64,000 nt of DNA from JALZKA01 sp963717635 (GCA_963717635.1 OY970347.1:434001-498000); one strand, 5' to 3'; shown: positions 8,602-17,572, counted from the stretch's first letter. The notes: a model not told the origin generated them from the letters alone. Numbers and translations: made by a program.

Positions 8602-9393
8602 GTGGCGCTGCCCGTCACCTTCCTCTCGGATTACGGCCACGACGACGAGTTCGCCGGCGCCTGTCGCGCGGTGATCGCCCGCCTCGCGCCCGCGGCGCGG
8701 ATCGTCGACCTCACCCACGGGATTCCGGCGGGTGACGTGCGGCGCGGCGCGCTGGCGCTGGAGGCCGCGGTCCCCGTGTCGGGCCCGGCCGTCCATCTGG
8801 CGGTGGTGGATCCCGGCGTCGGGACCCAACGGAGAGCGCTCGCGCTGGCGGCCGGCGAGAGCTTCCTGGTCGGTCCCGACAACGGATTGCTGCTGCCGGC
8901 AGCCGAGCGGCTGGGCGGCGCGGGCGAGGCATTCGACGTCTCGCGGACGCCGCTGCGGCTCGAGCCCGTCGCACCCACCTTCCATGGCCGCGACCTGTTC
9001 GCGCCGGTCGCGGCGCATCTGGCCGCCGGGCGGCGGCTGGAGGCCACTGGCGAGCGGATCGACGCGGCATCGCTGGTGGCGCTGGAGCTGCCGGAGCCGC
9101 GGCGCGAGGACGATGCCCTGGTCGTCCACGTGCTCTATGCGGATCGGTTCGGCAACCTGGTGCTCGATGCGATGGCAGACGATCTCGGGGTCACAGAGGG
9201 GAACCTGTCAGTGGTCATCGACGGCTCTGAGCATCCGGCCCGGCGCGGCAGGACCTTCGCCGACGGAGCGGGTGGGCTGGTCGTCTACGACGACTCGTCC
9301 GGTCGCCTCGGGGTGGCGTTCGACGGCGGTAGCGCCGCGGATCTGTTGGCCGCCGAGCGCGACGCCGAACTCAGGGTCTCGGCCGCCCGATGA
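8602..9393 (+). CDS. SAM hydrolase (adenosine-forming), DUF62 family
   Basis: This 263-residue protein belongs to the DUF62/fluorinase superfamily that hydrolyses S-adenosylmethionine to adenosine and methionine. The N-terminus TFLSDYGHDDEFAGACR, the DLTHGIPAGDVR segment, VVDPGVGT and GPDNGLL match the SAM-binding site. The conserved FHGRDLFAPVAAHL and RFGNLVLD motifs of the C-terminal barrel are present. GTG 8602 gives the correct N-terminus. It lacks the extra loop of true fluorinases. The 100 bp upstream hold no recognisable gene. Its stop overlaps the birA ATG. Confidence 0.88.
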   Translation: MALPVTFLSDYGHDDEFAGACRAVIARLAPAARIVDLTHGIPAGDVRRGALALEAAVPVSGPAVHLAVVDPGVGTQRRALALAAGESFLVGPDNGLLLPAAERLGGAGEAFDVSRTPLRLEPVAPTFHGRDLFAPVAAHLAAGRRLEATGERIDAASLVALELPEPRREDDALVVHVLYADRFGNLVLDAMADDLGVTEGNLSVVIDGSEHPARRGRTFADGAGGLVVYDDSSGRLGVAFDGGSAADLLAAERDAELRVSAAR

Positions 9394-10112
9394 GCTTCGA
9401 CGGGCCCCGAGTCCACCACCGGCTCATCGATTCCACCAACGACCGGGCTCGCGAGCTGGCGCTGGCCGGGGCGGCCTCCGGCACGATCGTCACCGCCGAT
9501 GAGCAGAGCGCCGGCCGCGGGCGCCATGGCCGACGCTGGTCGGCGCCGCCGGGCGCCGCGCTGCTCTGCTCGGCGATCCTGCGGCCGCTCGCGGCGCACC
9601 ACGCGCTGCTGCCTCTTGCGGTCCCGCTCGCCGTCTGCGATGCGGCCGAGGCGCTGGCCCCGGTCGAATGCCGGGTCAAGTGGCCGAACGACGTCTGGCT
9701 CGACGAGCGCAAGCTGGCGGGCGTCCTGATCGAGGCGCGGCCGCCCGACTGGGCCGTGATCGGCGTCGGCCTGAACCTGTCGGTCGAAGACGATTCGTTC
9801 CCGGCCGACCTGCGCTGGCCGGCGACTTCGCTTGGCCATGGGGTGAGGGCGGCCGAGGCGCTGGCGGCGCTGCGGGCGTCGCTGGCTGAGTGGACCGCAG
9901 CCGCGCCTGCGGACGTGGCGGCGGCATTCACCGAGCGTGATGCGCTGCGCGGCCGCCGGGTGACCTGGGAGGGCGCGGGCGGACGAAATGCCTCGGGCGC
10001 TGGCGAGGGGGGAGGGATCGATGCTCGCGGCAACCTGATCGTGATGACCGAAGCCGGCGAGCAGATCACCCTCGGAGCGGGCGAGGTCAGTCTGCGTCTG
10101 AAGTCTCGTTAG
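9390..10112 (+). CDS. birA: Biotin-[acetyl-CoA carboxylase] ligase (monofunctional)
   Basis: BirA activates biotin as biotinyl-AMP and attaches it to the lysine of biotin carrier proteins. The 240-residue protein has the nucleotide/biotin loop GRGRHGRRW, the KWPNDVWL motif, LAGVLIE and VGLNL, then a small SH3-like C-terminal domain. There is no N-terminal helix-turn-helix, so it is the class I ligase without repressor function. A likely substrate in this window is the carboxylase at 46041-47795 (EAMKM lysine). It overlaps the upstream gene by four bases (ATGA). Its 3' end overlaps the convergent helicase gene by 26 bp. Confidence 0.92.
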   Translation: MSFDGPRVHHRLIDSTNDRARELALAGAASGTIVTADEQSAGRGRHGRRWSAPPGAALLCSAILRPLAAHHALLPLAVPLAVCDAAEALAPVECRVKWPNDVWLDERKLAGVLIEARPPDWAVIGVGLNLSVEDDSFPADLRWPATSLGHGVRAAEALAALRASLAEWTAAAPADVAAAFTERDALRGRRVTWEGAGGRNASGAGEGGGIDARGNLIVMTEAGEQITLGAGEVSLRLKSR

Positions 10113-12603
10113 AGGCGGAGTCCTGAAGCTTCTCGCGCTTCGGCTTGCTGCCGCCGTTCGCGGACTTCGTGTTACCGCCCGAGCCGCCCTTGCGGCGCCG
10201 GCGGCGCTTGGCCCCGGGCTTCGGGAAGTTCCGCAAGAGCTCGCGGGCGACGGCCGAGGGCTTGCGGGCCATCCGCATCCGGGCGCCGCGCAGCACCTCC
10301 TCGGCCTCCGGAGTGTGGGCGACGGCTGCCGCCAGGAGCGAGACGGACAGGCGCCGGTCCTGCTGGCGGGCGGCGGTGACCAGCCGCCTGGCGTTGCGCC
10401 CGTGGGCGCGGCCCGATGAGTTGACGAACAGGCCCAGGAGGCGCTTGGTCTCGGGCCAGCGCTGGACCGCGTATTGCTCGTGGAGCTCGCGGGTGGTCGC
10501 GGCCAGGCGCCAGACCCAGGCCTGAGCCTGGTCGCGGCGCCCGATGCGGCGCTCGGCCAGCGATTGGAGCAGGGCCTTGGCGCCGGAGCGGCGATCTTCG
10601 CGGCCCCAGGTGGCGACGATGTCAACGCAGTCGTCGAACGCCTCGGGGTCGCCGAGGGCCGCGACCTCGGCCAGCGCCTTGAGCCGAAGCTGGTGGTTCC
10701 GGTTGCGCTGGACGCAGGTCAACAGGAAGCGGCGTCGCAGCTCCTTCGCCTCGTCGTGCTGGATCATCGCCTTTGCGCGGCGCCATTGGTTGGGGGTCAC
10801 GCGCGCCCCGGCCAGCGCGGCCCAGGCGTGCTGCTCCGAGTAGTTCAGGTTCTCGACCGCGATCCGCCAGAGCTCGCGCCCGAGCACCGCCAAGCGGCGC
10901 TCGGGGTCCGCCGCAACCGGCACGACGCGGCGCTCGACCCGCACCCTGCGGCCACGTCCGCGGCGCACCGGGCCAACCACGATCGCGCCGCCGCGGTAGA
11001 CGTCGCGATCGAGCAGCGAGTGCAGCGTCACGATCGTCTCGTCCGAGGTCGTCCCGGGGTGTACGAAGTCGATCACCAGGCCCGCCTCCTTGCCCGGCGC
11101 GCGGCGGGTCACGCGGCCCACGCGCTGCTGGTAGACGCGACGCGACGCGGTCGGGGCCAGGTGCATGCAGATCGTCGCCCGCGGCGAGTTCCAGCCCTCG
11201 GCAAGCAGCATCGCGTTGCAGAGCACGTCAACGTCGCCCCGCTCGAAGCCGGCCAGGATCTCGGCCAGCTCGCGCTTCGGGGTCTCGCCCGAAACAGCCT
11301 GGGCGTTGATGCCGGCGTCGCGAAGCGCCGCGGCGACGTTGGTCGCGTGCTTGACCCCGGCCGTGTAGAGCACCCCGGGCACGCGCCGGAAGCGCGACTG
11401 GTAGAGGTCGGCAATGGCCACGTTGAACGGGCCCTGGTCGAGGAGCTTCGCCAGCTCCTCCTGATCGAAGTCCTGGTCCACCTCGCCGCGGCGAAGCGGC
11501 ACCTTGGCGAGCGAGCGCACGCCCGGCCCGGGCGGGATCCGCAGGCAGCGAAGCGGCGCAATGACGCCGCGGCGGGCCGCCTGGGCGAGGTCGAAGCGCG
11601 AGGTCTGGGTCGGGAACAGGTCGGCCACGTGGCGCGCGATCAGCGCGCCGGTGGCGGTCATGCCGATGAACACCGGGCCCGGCATGTCCCGGATGCAGGC
11701 GCTCGTCTTCTCGCCGAGGGCCGTGTGGGCCTCGTCGCAGATCACGATCGCATAGGCGCCGGAGATGCGGCTGTGGTTGCGCACGAACCACTGGTAGGTC
11801 TCGACCGTCACCGGTCCGTAGGGATGGTCGGCGCCGTCGACCAGCGGCGGCGAGAGCCGGTCCTTGTAACCGCGGTCCGAGATCTCGCCGATGAACTGAT
11901 CCACCAGGTTGCGGCGGTGCGTAAGGATCAGGATGCCGCCCGTTCGCGAAGCCTCGACGAACCCCACCGCGGCGACCGTCTTGCCGGCCCCCGTCGCGTG
12001 CTCGAACCAGAAGCGCCGGCTCTCGCCCGGATCCTCCGGAGCCTCCTCGACGACCTCGTCCTCGGCGTCGGCAAGCTCGTCCTCCCAGTCCTGGGGCTCC
12101 TCGTCGGGCTCGAGCTCCTCGTCGAGGTCGGCTTCGCCATTGACCTCGCCATTATCGGCTTCATCCGGATCGGTTTCCGCGCCGGGGTCGGCCTCGGTCC
12201 CGACGATCGCGGCGCCATTGCCCCCGTTTACCTTGCCGTTCGGGCTCGTGCCCTCCTCGACCTCGGTGATCAGCGCCGCGAGCGTTCCCGACAGCGCGTC
12301 GACCTGGTGCTCGTTCAGCTCGGCACCGTCCAGCAGCGTCGGCGGCTCCAGCGCCAGGAACCGCTCCAACCCGAGCACCAGCGAGTACTCCCGCCGCCAT
12401 TCGATCGACGGCTCCTCGGCCCCGGCGTCGAGCTCGGCGATCGCGGCCTGGAGCGCGAGCATCCGCGCGCTCTCGGGCGCCAGGTCGGCGAGCGCCTCGC
12501 TCTCGAGCAGGATCGGCTCGCGCGTAAACGATTGCGCGCGAGCGAGATCGGCTTCGCTCGGAGTGCGTGCCGCGCCTGCGGCAACGTCGGTGGTGTCTGC
12601 CAT
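10087..12603 (-). CDS. Superfamily 2 DEAD/DEAH-box helicase with long acidic insert
   Basis: This 838-residue protein starts at ATG 12603 (MADTTDV). The Q-like helix ELNEHQVDALSG is at about 96-106. Walker A is ATGAGKT (203-209), DEAH is at 290-293 and motif III is GMTATG. Motif VI lies in RVYQQRVGRVTRR. Residues about 117-196, between the first helix and Walker A, form a Gly/Asn-rich then strongly acidic, probably disordered insert. The C-terminal 330 residues are helical and end in a very basic Lys/Arg/Gly tail. The helicase core resembles type III restriction/UvrB-like translocases, but there is no nuclease or methylase nearby. Substrate unknown; DNA or RNA remodelling is the safest call. 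Confidence 0.85.
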   Translation of the reverse strand: MADTTDVAAGAARTPSEADLARAQSFTREPILLESEALADLAPESARMLALQAAIAELDAGAEEPSIEWRREYSLVLGLERFLALEPPTLLDGAELNEHQVDALSGTLAALITEVEEGTSPNGKVNGGNGAAIVGTEADPGAETDPDEADNGEVNGEADLDEELEPDEEPQDWEDELADAEDEVVEEAPEDPGESRRFWFEHATGAGKTVAAVGFVEASRTGGILILTHRRNLVDQFIGEISDRGYKDRLSPPLVDGADHPYGPVTVETYQWFVRNHSRISGAYAIVICDEAHTALGEKTSACIRDMPGPVFIGMTATGALIARHVADLFPTQTSRFDLAQAARRGVIAPLRCLRIPPGPGVRSLAKVPLRRGEVDQDFDQEELAKLLDQGPFNVAIADLYQSRFRRVPGVLYTAGVKHATNVAAALRDAGINAQAVSGETPKRELAEILAGFERGDVDVLCNAMLLAEGWNSPRATICMHLAPTASRRVYQQRVGRVTRRAPGKEAGLVIDFVHPGTTSDETIVTLHSLLDRDVYRGGAIVVGPVRRGRGRRVRVERRVVPVAADPERRLAVLGRELWRIAVENLNYSEQHAWAALAGARVTPNQWRRAKAMIQHDEAKELRRRFLLTCVQRNRNHQLRLKALAEVAALGDPEAFDDCVDIVATWGREDRRSGAKALLQSLAERRIGRRDQAQAWVWRLAATTRELHEQYAVQRWPETKRLLGLFVNSSGRAHGRNARRLVTAARQQDRRLSVSLLAAAVAHTPEAEEVLRGARMRMARKPSAVARELLRNFPKPGAKRRRRRKGGSGGNTKSANGGSKPKREKLQDSASNETSDAD

Positions 12604-12763
12604 AGAAAGGCTTTCCGTGAGGTGCTCGGCTGGGCGCTTGAGCGCGCGGAGACGAGCGATGTAAGCTCGTGGAGGCGGCCGGCGCGGCTTATCCCCTCTG
12701 CCTGGCCGGTGCCCCCGCGGTCCCTTGCGGGATCCCCTGAAAAGTACCAGCCGAAGGCGGCGG

Positions 12764-13357
12764 ATGAGCTCTCGAGCAGCGAAAAGGACCCTGATGTGCG
12801 CCCTGGCCACGCTCGCTTTGGGCGTGGCGGCGTGCGGGGATGAGGACGACAGCGGATCGGGACCGGGCAACCCGGAAACGGAGTTGACGGCCGCCGAGGC
12901 CACCGCGCCACTGGCCGGCGGCAAGCAGGAGCTCATCGCCCTGCGGGAGCAGGCGAATCGGATTCTTGACCAGGGTCCTGATGGCTTCCGCGACCGCCTC
13001 GCGGAGCTGGAGGGCATCCCGGTGGTCGTCAACAAGTGGGCCTCCTGGTGCGGCCCGTGCCGCGAGGAGTTCCCGTTCTTCCAGTCGCAGGCGATCGAGC
13101 GTCAGGCCGAGGTCGCCTTCCTCGGTTTGCTCTCCGACGACGGCCCCGATACCGGCGCGACGTTCCTCGAAGAGCTGCCGCTCCCCTATCCCAGCTACCT
13201 GGACCAGGACCTCGAGATCGCGAACTCGCTCGACGCGGGGCGGGAGTTCCCAGCGACGATTTTCATCGGCGCGAGTGGCGAGATCGTGTTCACCAAGCTG
13301 GGGCCGTATCAGGATGAGGCAGGCCTCGCCGCGGACATCGACCAGCACGCTCAATAA
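12764..13357 (+). CDS. TlpA/ResA-like thioredoxin-fold lipoprotein
   Basis: From ATG 12764 the protein has 197 residues. It has a basic N-terminus, a hydrophobic segment and a lipobox ending at Cys24 (GVAAC), so it is predicted to be membrane-anchored on the outer face. The redox motif is WASWCGPCREE, followed by FLGLLSDD and the cis-proline region FPATIFIG, which is TlpA/ResA-type. Such proteins reduce disulfides in apocytochromes c or other exported proteins, which fits the ccm genes 8 kb upstream. An in-frame TTG/GTG-type extension upstream is possible, as is ATG 12794. It is divergent from the helicase gene. Confidence 0.85.
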   Translation: MSSRAAKRTLMCALATLALGVAACGDEDDSGSGPGNPETELTAAEATAPLAGGKQELIALREQANRILDQGPDGFRDRLAELEGIPVVVNKWASWCGPCREEFPFFQSQAIERQAEVAFLGLLSDDGPDTGATFLEELPLPYPSYLDQDLEIANSLDAGREFPATIFIGASGEIVFTKLGPYQDEAGLAADIDQHAQ

Positions 13358-13406
13358 AGCTACGATCCGGTAGCAAACCGCATTCAGAGGTGTCACAATC
13401 AGTGCC

Positions 13407-13823
13407 ATGGAAGCCGCCCGCCGCACCGGCCGGATCATCTGGAACATCCTCCGGTGGCCACTAGCAGGGATCGCGATCCTGCTCTTCGGAGCCGGAGTCC
13501 CCTACCTCTGGGTTTGGGTCGGATCGCAGCTCCAGGGCGGCACCGCACCCTCGTTCTCCGGGCTCGGCGTCGCGCTGTTCGGGATCATCTTCTCCTACTC
13601 GGCGCTCGCCTTCGGACTGGCCTGGCTCAAGGCCCTGGCCGTCCACGACGACGGCAAGCCCGTCCGCTACGCCTGGAACCGCAGCCTCTCGGCCGAGCGC
13701 CACACCGGGCCGCAGACCCACCCGATCGAGGACATCGTGATCACCGCGACGATCCTCGTCGGCATCGTCTGCACGGCGTGGTTCCTGATGTTCGGGAACC
13801 CGGGCGTCCCCGTCGCGCCGTAG
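13407..13823 (+). CDS. Hypothetical integral membrane protein, three helices
   Basis: This 138-residue protein has three hydrophobic segments at about 15-38, 50-73 and 110-130. Between the second and third is a hydrophilic loop carrying HDDGKPVRYAWNRS and TGPQTHPIED. I do not recognise a family; no catalytic motif is visible. It lies 49 bp after the TlpA-like gene on the same strand, so the two may be co-transcribed. Its stop is only 4 bp from the convergent stop of the next gene. Codon usage matches its neighbours. Confidence 0.7.
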   Translation: MEAARRTGRIIWNILRWPLAGIAILLFGAGVPYLWVWVGSQLQGGTAPSFSGLGVALFGIIFSYSALAFGLAWLKALAVHDDGKPVRYAWNRSLSAERHTGPQTHPIEDIVITATILVGIVCTAWFLMFGNPGVPVAP

Positions 13824-13827
13824 GCCC

Positions 13828-14313
13828 CTAGCGCCGGGGCGGGGCCGCGCAGCGATAGGGGTGCGCGTCGTCGATGCTCGCGAGCTGGTGATCCCCGCCC
13901 TCTCCGATCAAGCTGACCAGTTGGAAGTCGTTCGGGGAGTTGATCCACTCGCCCGCATCGTCGGTCCAGGTGCCGTCGCCGAGATCGATGGCGGCCGCGA
14001 GCCGTCCCGACATCAGCTCCGCCGGGCTGGGTAGCCGACGTCCCTCGTCGGCGCAGTCGCTCTGAGCGGCAAACCAGGCAGCTTCGCCCCGCCCCGTCCG
14101 CTCGAGGCATGCACCTTCGACGAAGAGGGTCGCGGACGGACACTTCAGCCTCAGCTTCGTGTTCGTGTCCGAGAGCTTCACCGCGCCCGGCGCGATGTGC
14201 TTCGACTTCACGTCGTTGCGGCTGATCGCGTAGGCGCCGGCGCCGAGCGAGATGAAGACCGCGATGGTCGCCATCACGTTCGCGTAGCTCAGGTGTCGAG
14301 TCAATCCCCTCAA
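13828..14313 (-). CDS. Secreted/anchored HLSYANVMAT-type protein with lectin-like C-terminal domain
   Basis: The protein has about 161 residues from TTG 14313; no ATG is available before the conserved region. The N-terminus HLSYANVMATIAVF plus a hydrophobic stretch and SRNDVKSKHIAPGAVK is a leader shared by many actinobacterial surface proteins. Residues about 65-161 contain CLERTGRGEAAWFAAQSDC, GRRLPSPAEL, EWINSP and a final YRC. This arrangement recalls C-type-lectin or formylglycine-enzyme-like exported domains with paired cysteines. The role is unknown. The start codon is only 27 bp from the divergent NfeD-type gene. Confidence 0.72.
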   Translation of the reverse strand: MRGLTRHLSYANVMATIAVFISLGAGAYAISRNDVKSKHIAPGAVKLSDTNTKLRLKCPSATLFVEGACLERTGRGEAAWFAAQSDCADEGRRLPSPAELMSGRLAAAIDLGDGTWTDDAGEWINSPNDFQLVSLIGEGGDHQLASIDDAHPYRCAAPPRR

Positions 14314-14340
14314 TACCCTGAGCGGAGGATAATCGGCTGG

Positions 14341-15684
14341 ATGCGCGCAAGCAAGCGATTGATCGCAGCGCTCGCCGCCCTGACGCTGGGGCTTGGGCTT
14401 CAGATTGCTCAGGCCCAGGACGGCTCGCGGCTCGCCGTTTCGATCGAGCTGCCCGGCTCGATCGACCCCGCGACCGAGGCCTGGATCTCCGGCGCGCTCG
14501 ACGACGCGGCCGACGACGGCGCCGAGCTGGTGATCATCCGGCTCGACACCCCGGGCGGGCTCGACACATCGATGCGGGAGATCGTCAAGGACGTGATCGC
14601 CGCGCCGATGCCGGTCGTGGTCTACGTCTCGCCGGACGGCGCCCGTGCCGCCTCGGCCGGGCTGTTCGTCACTCAGGCCGCCGACGTCGCCGCAATGGCG
14701 CCTCAGACGAACATCGGCTCCGCGTCGCCGATCTCGATCACCGGCGCGGACATCGACGAGGTGCTGGGGCGCAAGATCGAAAACGACGCCGCGGCGTACG
14801 TCCGCGCGCTCGCCGAGGAGCATGGTCGCAACGCGGACCTCGCCGAGGAGATGGTGCGTGACGCGACCAACGTCAATGCGCCCGAGGCGCTCGATGCCGG
14901 GCTGATCGACCTGATCGCCACAGACCAGGACGAGCTGCTCGCGCAGCTCGACGGATTCGTCGTCCAGGGACCGAAGGCCGGCGCTCTGGACACCGACGGC
15001 CTCGTGGTCGAGACGCGCGACATGCCGCTTCAGTACGACGCGCTGCAGTTGATCGTCAACCCGAATGTCGCGTTCCTGCTGATCCTCGTCGGGATCCTGG
15101 GCCTCGCGGTCGAGCTTTTCAGCCCCGGCCTGCTGCTGCCGGGCGGCGTTGGTCTGGTGTCCCTGGTCCTCGGCCTCTATGGCTCGGCGCAACTGCCGGT
15201 GACCGCGGCGGGGGTCATCCTGCTGGTCGCCGGGATCGTGCTGATCATCGCCGAGGCACACCTGCCGACCAACGGCGTCCTGGGGATCGTCGGCGTCGGC
15301 GCCCTCGCGGCCTCCGGATTGATGCTCTACGACACCGACGGGGATGGGTTCGGCGTCTCGGCGCCGCTGGTCATCGGCGTCGCCGTGGTGCTGGGCGCGC
15401 TGATGGCGCTGGCCGTGACGAAGGTGGTCGAGGCCCGGCGCAATCCGGTCTGGACCGGCGAGGAAGAGCTGCCCGGCATGGAGGGCGACGTGCGGGTTGC
15501 GATCGACCCGGTTGGCCAGGTTTTCGTACACGGCGCGCTGTGGCGAGCCGAGCGGGCCGGCGGCCGGGACCAGGGCCCGATCCCGACCGGCGCTAGAGTG
15601 CGTGTGGAGTCGGTGGACGGACTCACCCTGATCGTGAGGGTCGTGCCCAAGCAGGCCGAGAACACACCTAAAGGAGCCGGTTGA
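14341..15684 (+). CDS. NfeD-family membrane serine protease (ClpP-class, STOPP type)
   Basis: The 447-residue protein has an N-terminal signal sequence, then a ClpP-class protease domain (about 30-230). The expected nucleophile serine lies in GARAASAGLF, and the expected general-base lysine lies in GRKIENDAAAYV. Four to five membrane helices follow (about 240-375), then a C-terminal NfeD OB-fold domain (about 390-440, EGDVRVAIDPVGQVFVHG). The full-length NfeD1b architecture pairs with slipins and cleaves their C-terminal tails in membrane microdomains. The slipin gene follows immediately with a TGATG overlap. ATG 14341 is chosen because it begins the signal peptide. Confidence 0.9.
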   Translation: MRASKRLIAALAALTLGLGLQIAQAQDGSRLAVSIELPGSIDPATEAWISGALDDAADDGAELVIIRLDTPGGLDTSMREIVKDVIAAPMPVVVYVSPDGARAASAGLFVTQAADVAAMAPQTNIGSASPISITGADIDEVLGRKIENDAAAYVRALAEEHGRNADLAEEMVRDATNVNAPEALDAGLIDLIATDQDELLAQLDGFVVQGPKAGALDTDGLVVETRDMPLQYDALQLIVNPNVAFLLILVGILGLAVELFSPGLLLPGGVGLVSLVLGLYGSAQLPVTAAGVILLVAGIVLIIAEAHLPTNGVLGIVGVGALAASGLMLYDTDGDGFGVSAPLVIGVAVVLGALMALAVTKVVEARRNPVWTGEEELPGMEGDVRVAIDPVGQVFVHGALWRAERAGGRDQGPIPTGARVRVESVDGLTLIVRVVPKQAENTPKGAG

Positions 15685-16508
15685 TGTCTCCAGCGCTAGC
15701 GGTAGTCGCGGCCCTCGCCGTCCTCCTGCTGATCCTCCTCGCCGCCGCGATCCGCATCCTGCGCGAGTACGAGCGCGGCGTCATCTTTCGCCTGGGCCGC
15801 CTGATCGCCCAGAAGGGGCCGGGCCTGATCGTCCTGATCCCGATCATCGACCAGATGGTCCGGGTTGATCTGCGAACGGTCACGCTCAACGTGCCGCCGC
15901 AGGAGGTCATCACCAAGGACAACGTGACGGCCCGCGTCAACGCGGTCGCCTACTTCCGGGTGGTCGATCCGAACAAGGCGATCACCGACGTCGAGAACTA
16001 CCTGTTGGCCACGTCCCAGATCGCGCAGACGACCCTGCGCTCGGTGCTCGGCAAGGCGGAGCTTGACGCGCTCCTCGCCGAGCGCGAGCGACTGAACGTC
16101 GAGCTCCAGCAGATCATCGACGAGCAGACCGAGCCCTGGGGAGTGAAGGTCACAACTGTCGAGGTCAAGGACGTCGAGATCCCGCAGGAGATGCAGCGCG
16201 TCATCGCGCGGCAGGCCGAGGCCGAGCGCGAGCGCCGCGCCAAGGTGATCGCCGCCGACGGCGAGTTCCAAGCCGCGGAGAAGCTGGGCCAGGCGGCCAA
16301 CATCATGAGCCGCAACCCGGCGACGCTGCAGCTCCGCTATCTGCAGACGCTGCTCGAGATGGGCGTCAACCAGAACACGACGATCGTCTTCCCGCTGCCG
16401 ATTGACCTGCTCAAGGCATTCGTCCCGAACAGCGGTCCCGCGACGACCGCCCCGGTGGAGGGGTCTGCATCCCCCACCGAGCCGGGCCAGCCGCTGCCGC
16501 CGAGCTAA
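15684..16508 (+). CDS. Slipin (SPFH/band 7, stomatin-like) membrane protein
   Basis: This 274-residue protein has an N-terminal membrane hairpin and then the slipin core (YERGVIFRLGRL, GPGLIVLIPIID, DLRTVTLNVPPQEVITKDNV). LRSVLGKAELDALLAERE and a coiled-coil segment rich in AEAERERRAKVIAADGE follow. It would oligomerise into membrane microdomain scaffolds and is the predicted partner and substrate of the upstream NfeD protease. An AAGGAG ribosome binding site at 15671-15676 supports ATG 15684 over TTG 15681. The Pro/Thr/Ser-rich tail is about 30 residues. Confidence 0.93.
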   Translation: MSPALAVVAALAVLLLILLAAAIRILREYERGVIFRLGRLIAQKGPGLIVLIPIIDQMVRVDLRTVTLNVPPQEVITKDNVTARVNAVAYFRVVDPNKAITDVENYLLATSQIAQTTLRSVLGKAELDALLAERERLNVELQQIIDEQTEPWGVKVTTVEVKDVEIPQEMQRVIARQAEAERERRAKVIAADGEFQAAEKLGQAANIMSRNPATLQLRYLQTLLEMGVNQNTTIVFPLPIDLLKAFVPNSGPATTAPVEGSASPTEPGQPLPPS

Positions 16509-16513
16509 GAGAG

Positions 16514-17572
16514 CTGACCGCTCCCGAGGTCCGCATAGACCAGCTCACCGGGCTGCGGGTCGTCCTCGCGCCCGGACGGGCCGAGCGCCCGGACGCGTTC
16601 GCGCCCGTGCCCGCCGAGTCCAAGCCCGACGCGGCCAAGACCTGCCCGTTCTGCGAAGGGCGCGAGGACCGGACACCGCCGGAGGTCTGGGCCGACCGGC
16701 CCGGCGGCGGCGCGGCCGACACCCCGGGCTGGCGCACGCGTTCGGTCCCGAACCTCTATCCGGTGCTGGGTGCCGAGCCTGCCGCCGGGGGCGGGCTGAA
16801 GGTTGCCGAGACGGGCATCTCGAGCGCGGCAGATCCGCTTGCCGACGCGGGGCGCACCGGGGATCCGGACCTGTTCGGCTCCCAGCCGGCGGCCGGTTCC
16901 CACGAGGTGATCGTCTCCGCGCCCCGGCACGAGACGTCGCTCGCGGGCCTCTCGGCGCAGGAGCTGGAGCTGACGCTCGCGGCTTGGCGAGAGCGGATGC
17001 GCGCCGTCGGGGCCGCGGCGTCGTGCACGCATCTCATCGTCAACGAGGGGCCGCTCGCCGGCGCGTCGCTGGAGCACACCCACGCGCAGCTCTACGGCCT
17101 GCAGTTCGTCCCGGCCGCGATCGCGCGCGAGCGCGAGCGCGCCTCCGCCTACCACCAGCGGACGATGGGTTCCCACCTGCTGGGGGACGTTGCGACCGAG
17201 GAAGTCCGCCGCCGCGATCGCCTCGTGGCGATCGACGACGACGCGGTGCTGATCTGTCCCTGGGCTTCGCGCGCGCCGTTCGAGCTGCGGATCATCCCCC
17301 GTCGCGCGGCTCCCTCATTTGAGGCCGACGGCCAGGGCGGAGCGGCGATGGTGGGCACGGCGCTCGCGGCGCTCGCCGGGCTCTTCGGCTCGCTGCCGCA
17401 GCTGAACCTCTGGGTCCGCACGGCTCCGCGCGGCGTCGAGGAGTTCTGCTGGCACCTGGACCTGCTGCCCCGCCTGACGATCAACGCCGGCTTCGAGCTG
17501 GGCACCGGCGTCGAGATCAACACCTACGCGCCCGAGCGGGCGGCAAGCGATCTGCGCGAGGCCCTGGGCTAG
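16514..17572 (+). CDS. galT: Galactose-1-phosphate uridylyltransferase family protein (non-canonical start)
   Basis: GalT-type enzymes swap UMP or AMP between sugar or nucleotide phosphates through a uridylylated histidine. The zinc-site CPFCEGRE, the PNLYPVL strand, SHEVIVSAPRHETS and the active-site HTHAQ (family form HxHxQ) are all present. The first ordinary start, GTG 16607, would remove the family N-terminus. In-frame codons before it read EVRIDQLTGLRVVLAPGRAERP, which is typical GalT sequence. The only candidate further upstream is CTG 16514, 5 bp after the slipin stop and just after a purine-rich AAGAGAG. Coordinates assume CTG, giving 352 residues. Substrate may not be galactose-1-phosphate. 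Confidence 0.8.
   Translation: MTAPEVRIDQLTGLRVVLAPGRAERPDAFAPVPAESKPDAAKTCPFCEGREDRTPPEVWADRPGGGAADTPGWRTRSVPNLYPVLGAEPAAGGGLKVAETGISSAADPLADAGRTGDPDLFGSQPAAGSHEVIVSAPRHETSLAGLSAQELELTLAAWRERMRAVGAAASCTHLIVNEGPLAGASLEHTHAQLYGLQFVPAAIARERERASAYHQRTMGSHLLGDVATEEVRRRDRLVAIDDDAVLICPWASRAPFELRIIPRRAAPSFEADGQGGAAMVGTALAALAGLFGSLPQLNLWVRTAPRGVEEFCWHLDLLPRLTINAGFELGTGVEINTYAPERAASDLREALG

Noticed and set aside
10087..12603. Lone helicase as part of an antiphage defence system
   Set aside because: No nuclease, methylase, toxin or other defence partner is adjacent; neighbours are biotin ligase and a thioredoxin-like lipoprotein.
12652..12670. Small hairpin (ACGAGC...GCTCGT) in the helicase leader
   Set aside because: A 6-bp stem alone is too weak and common in GC-rich DNA to call a riboswitch or operator.
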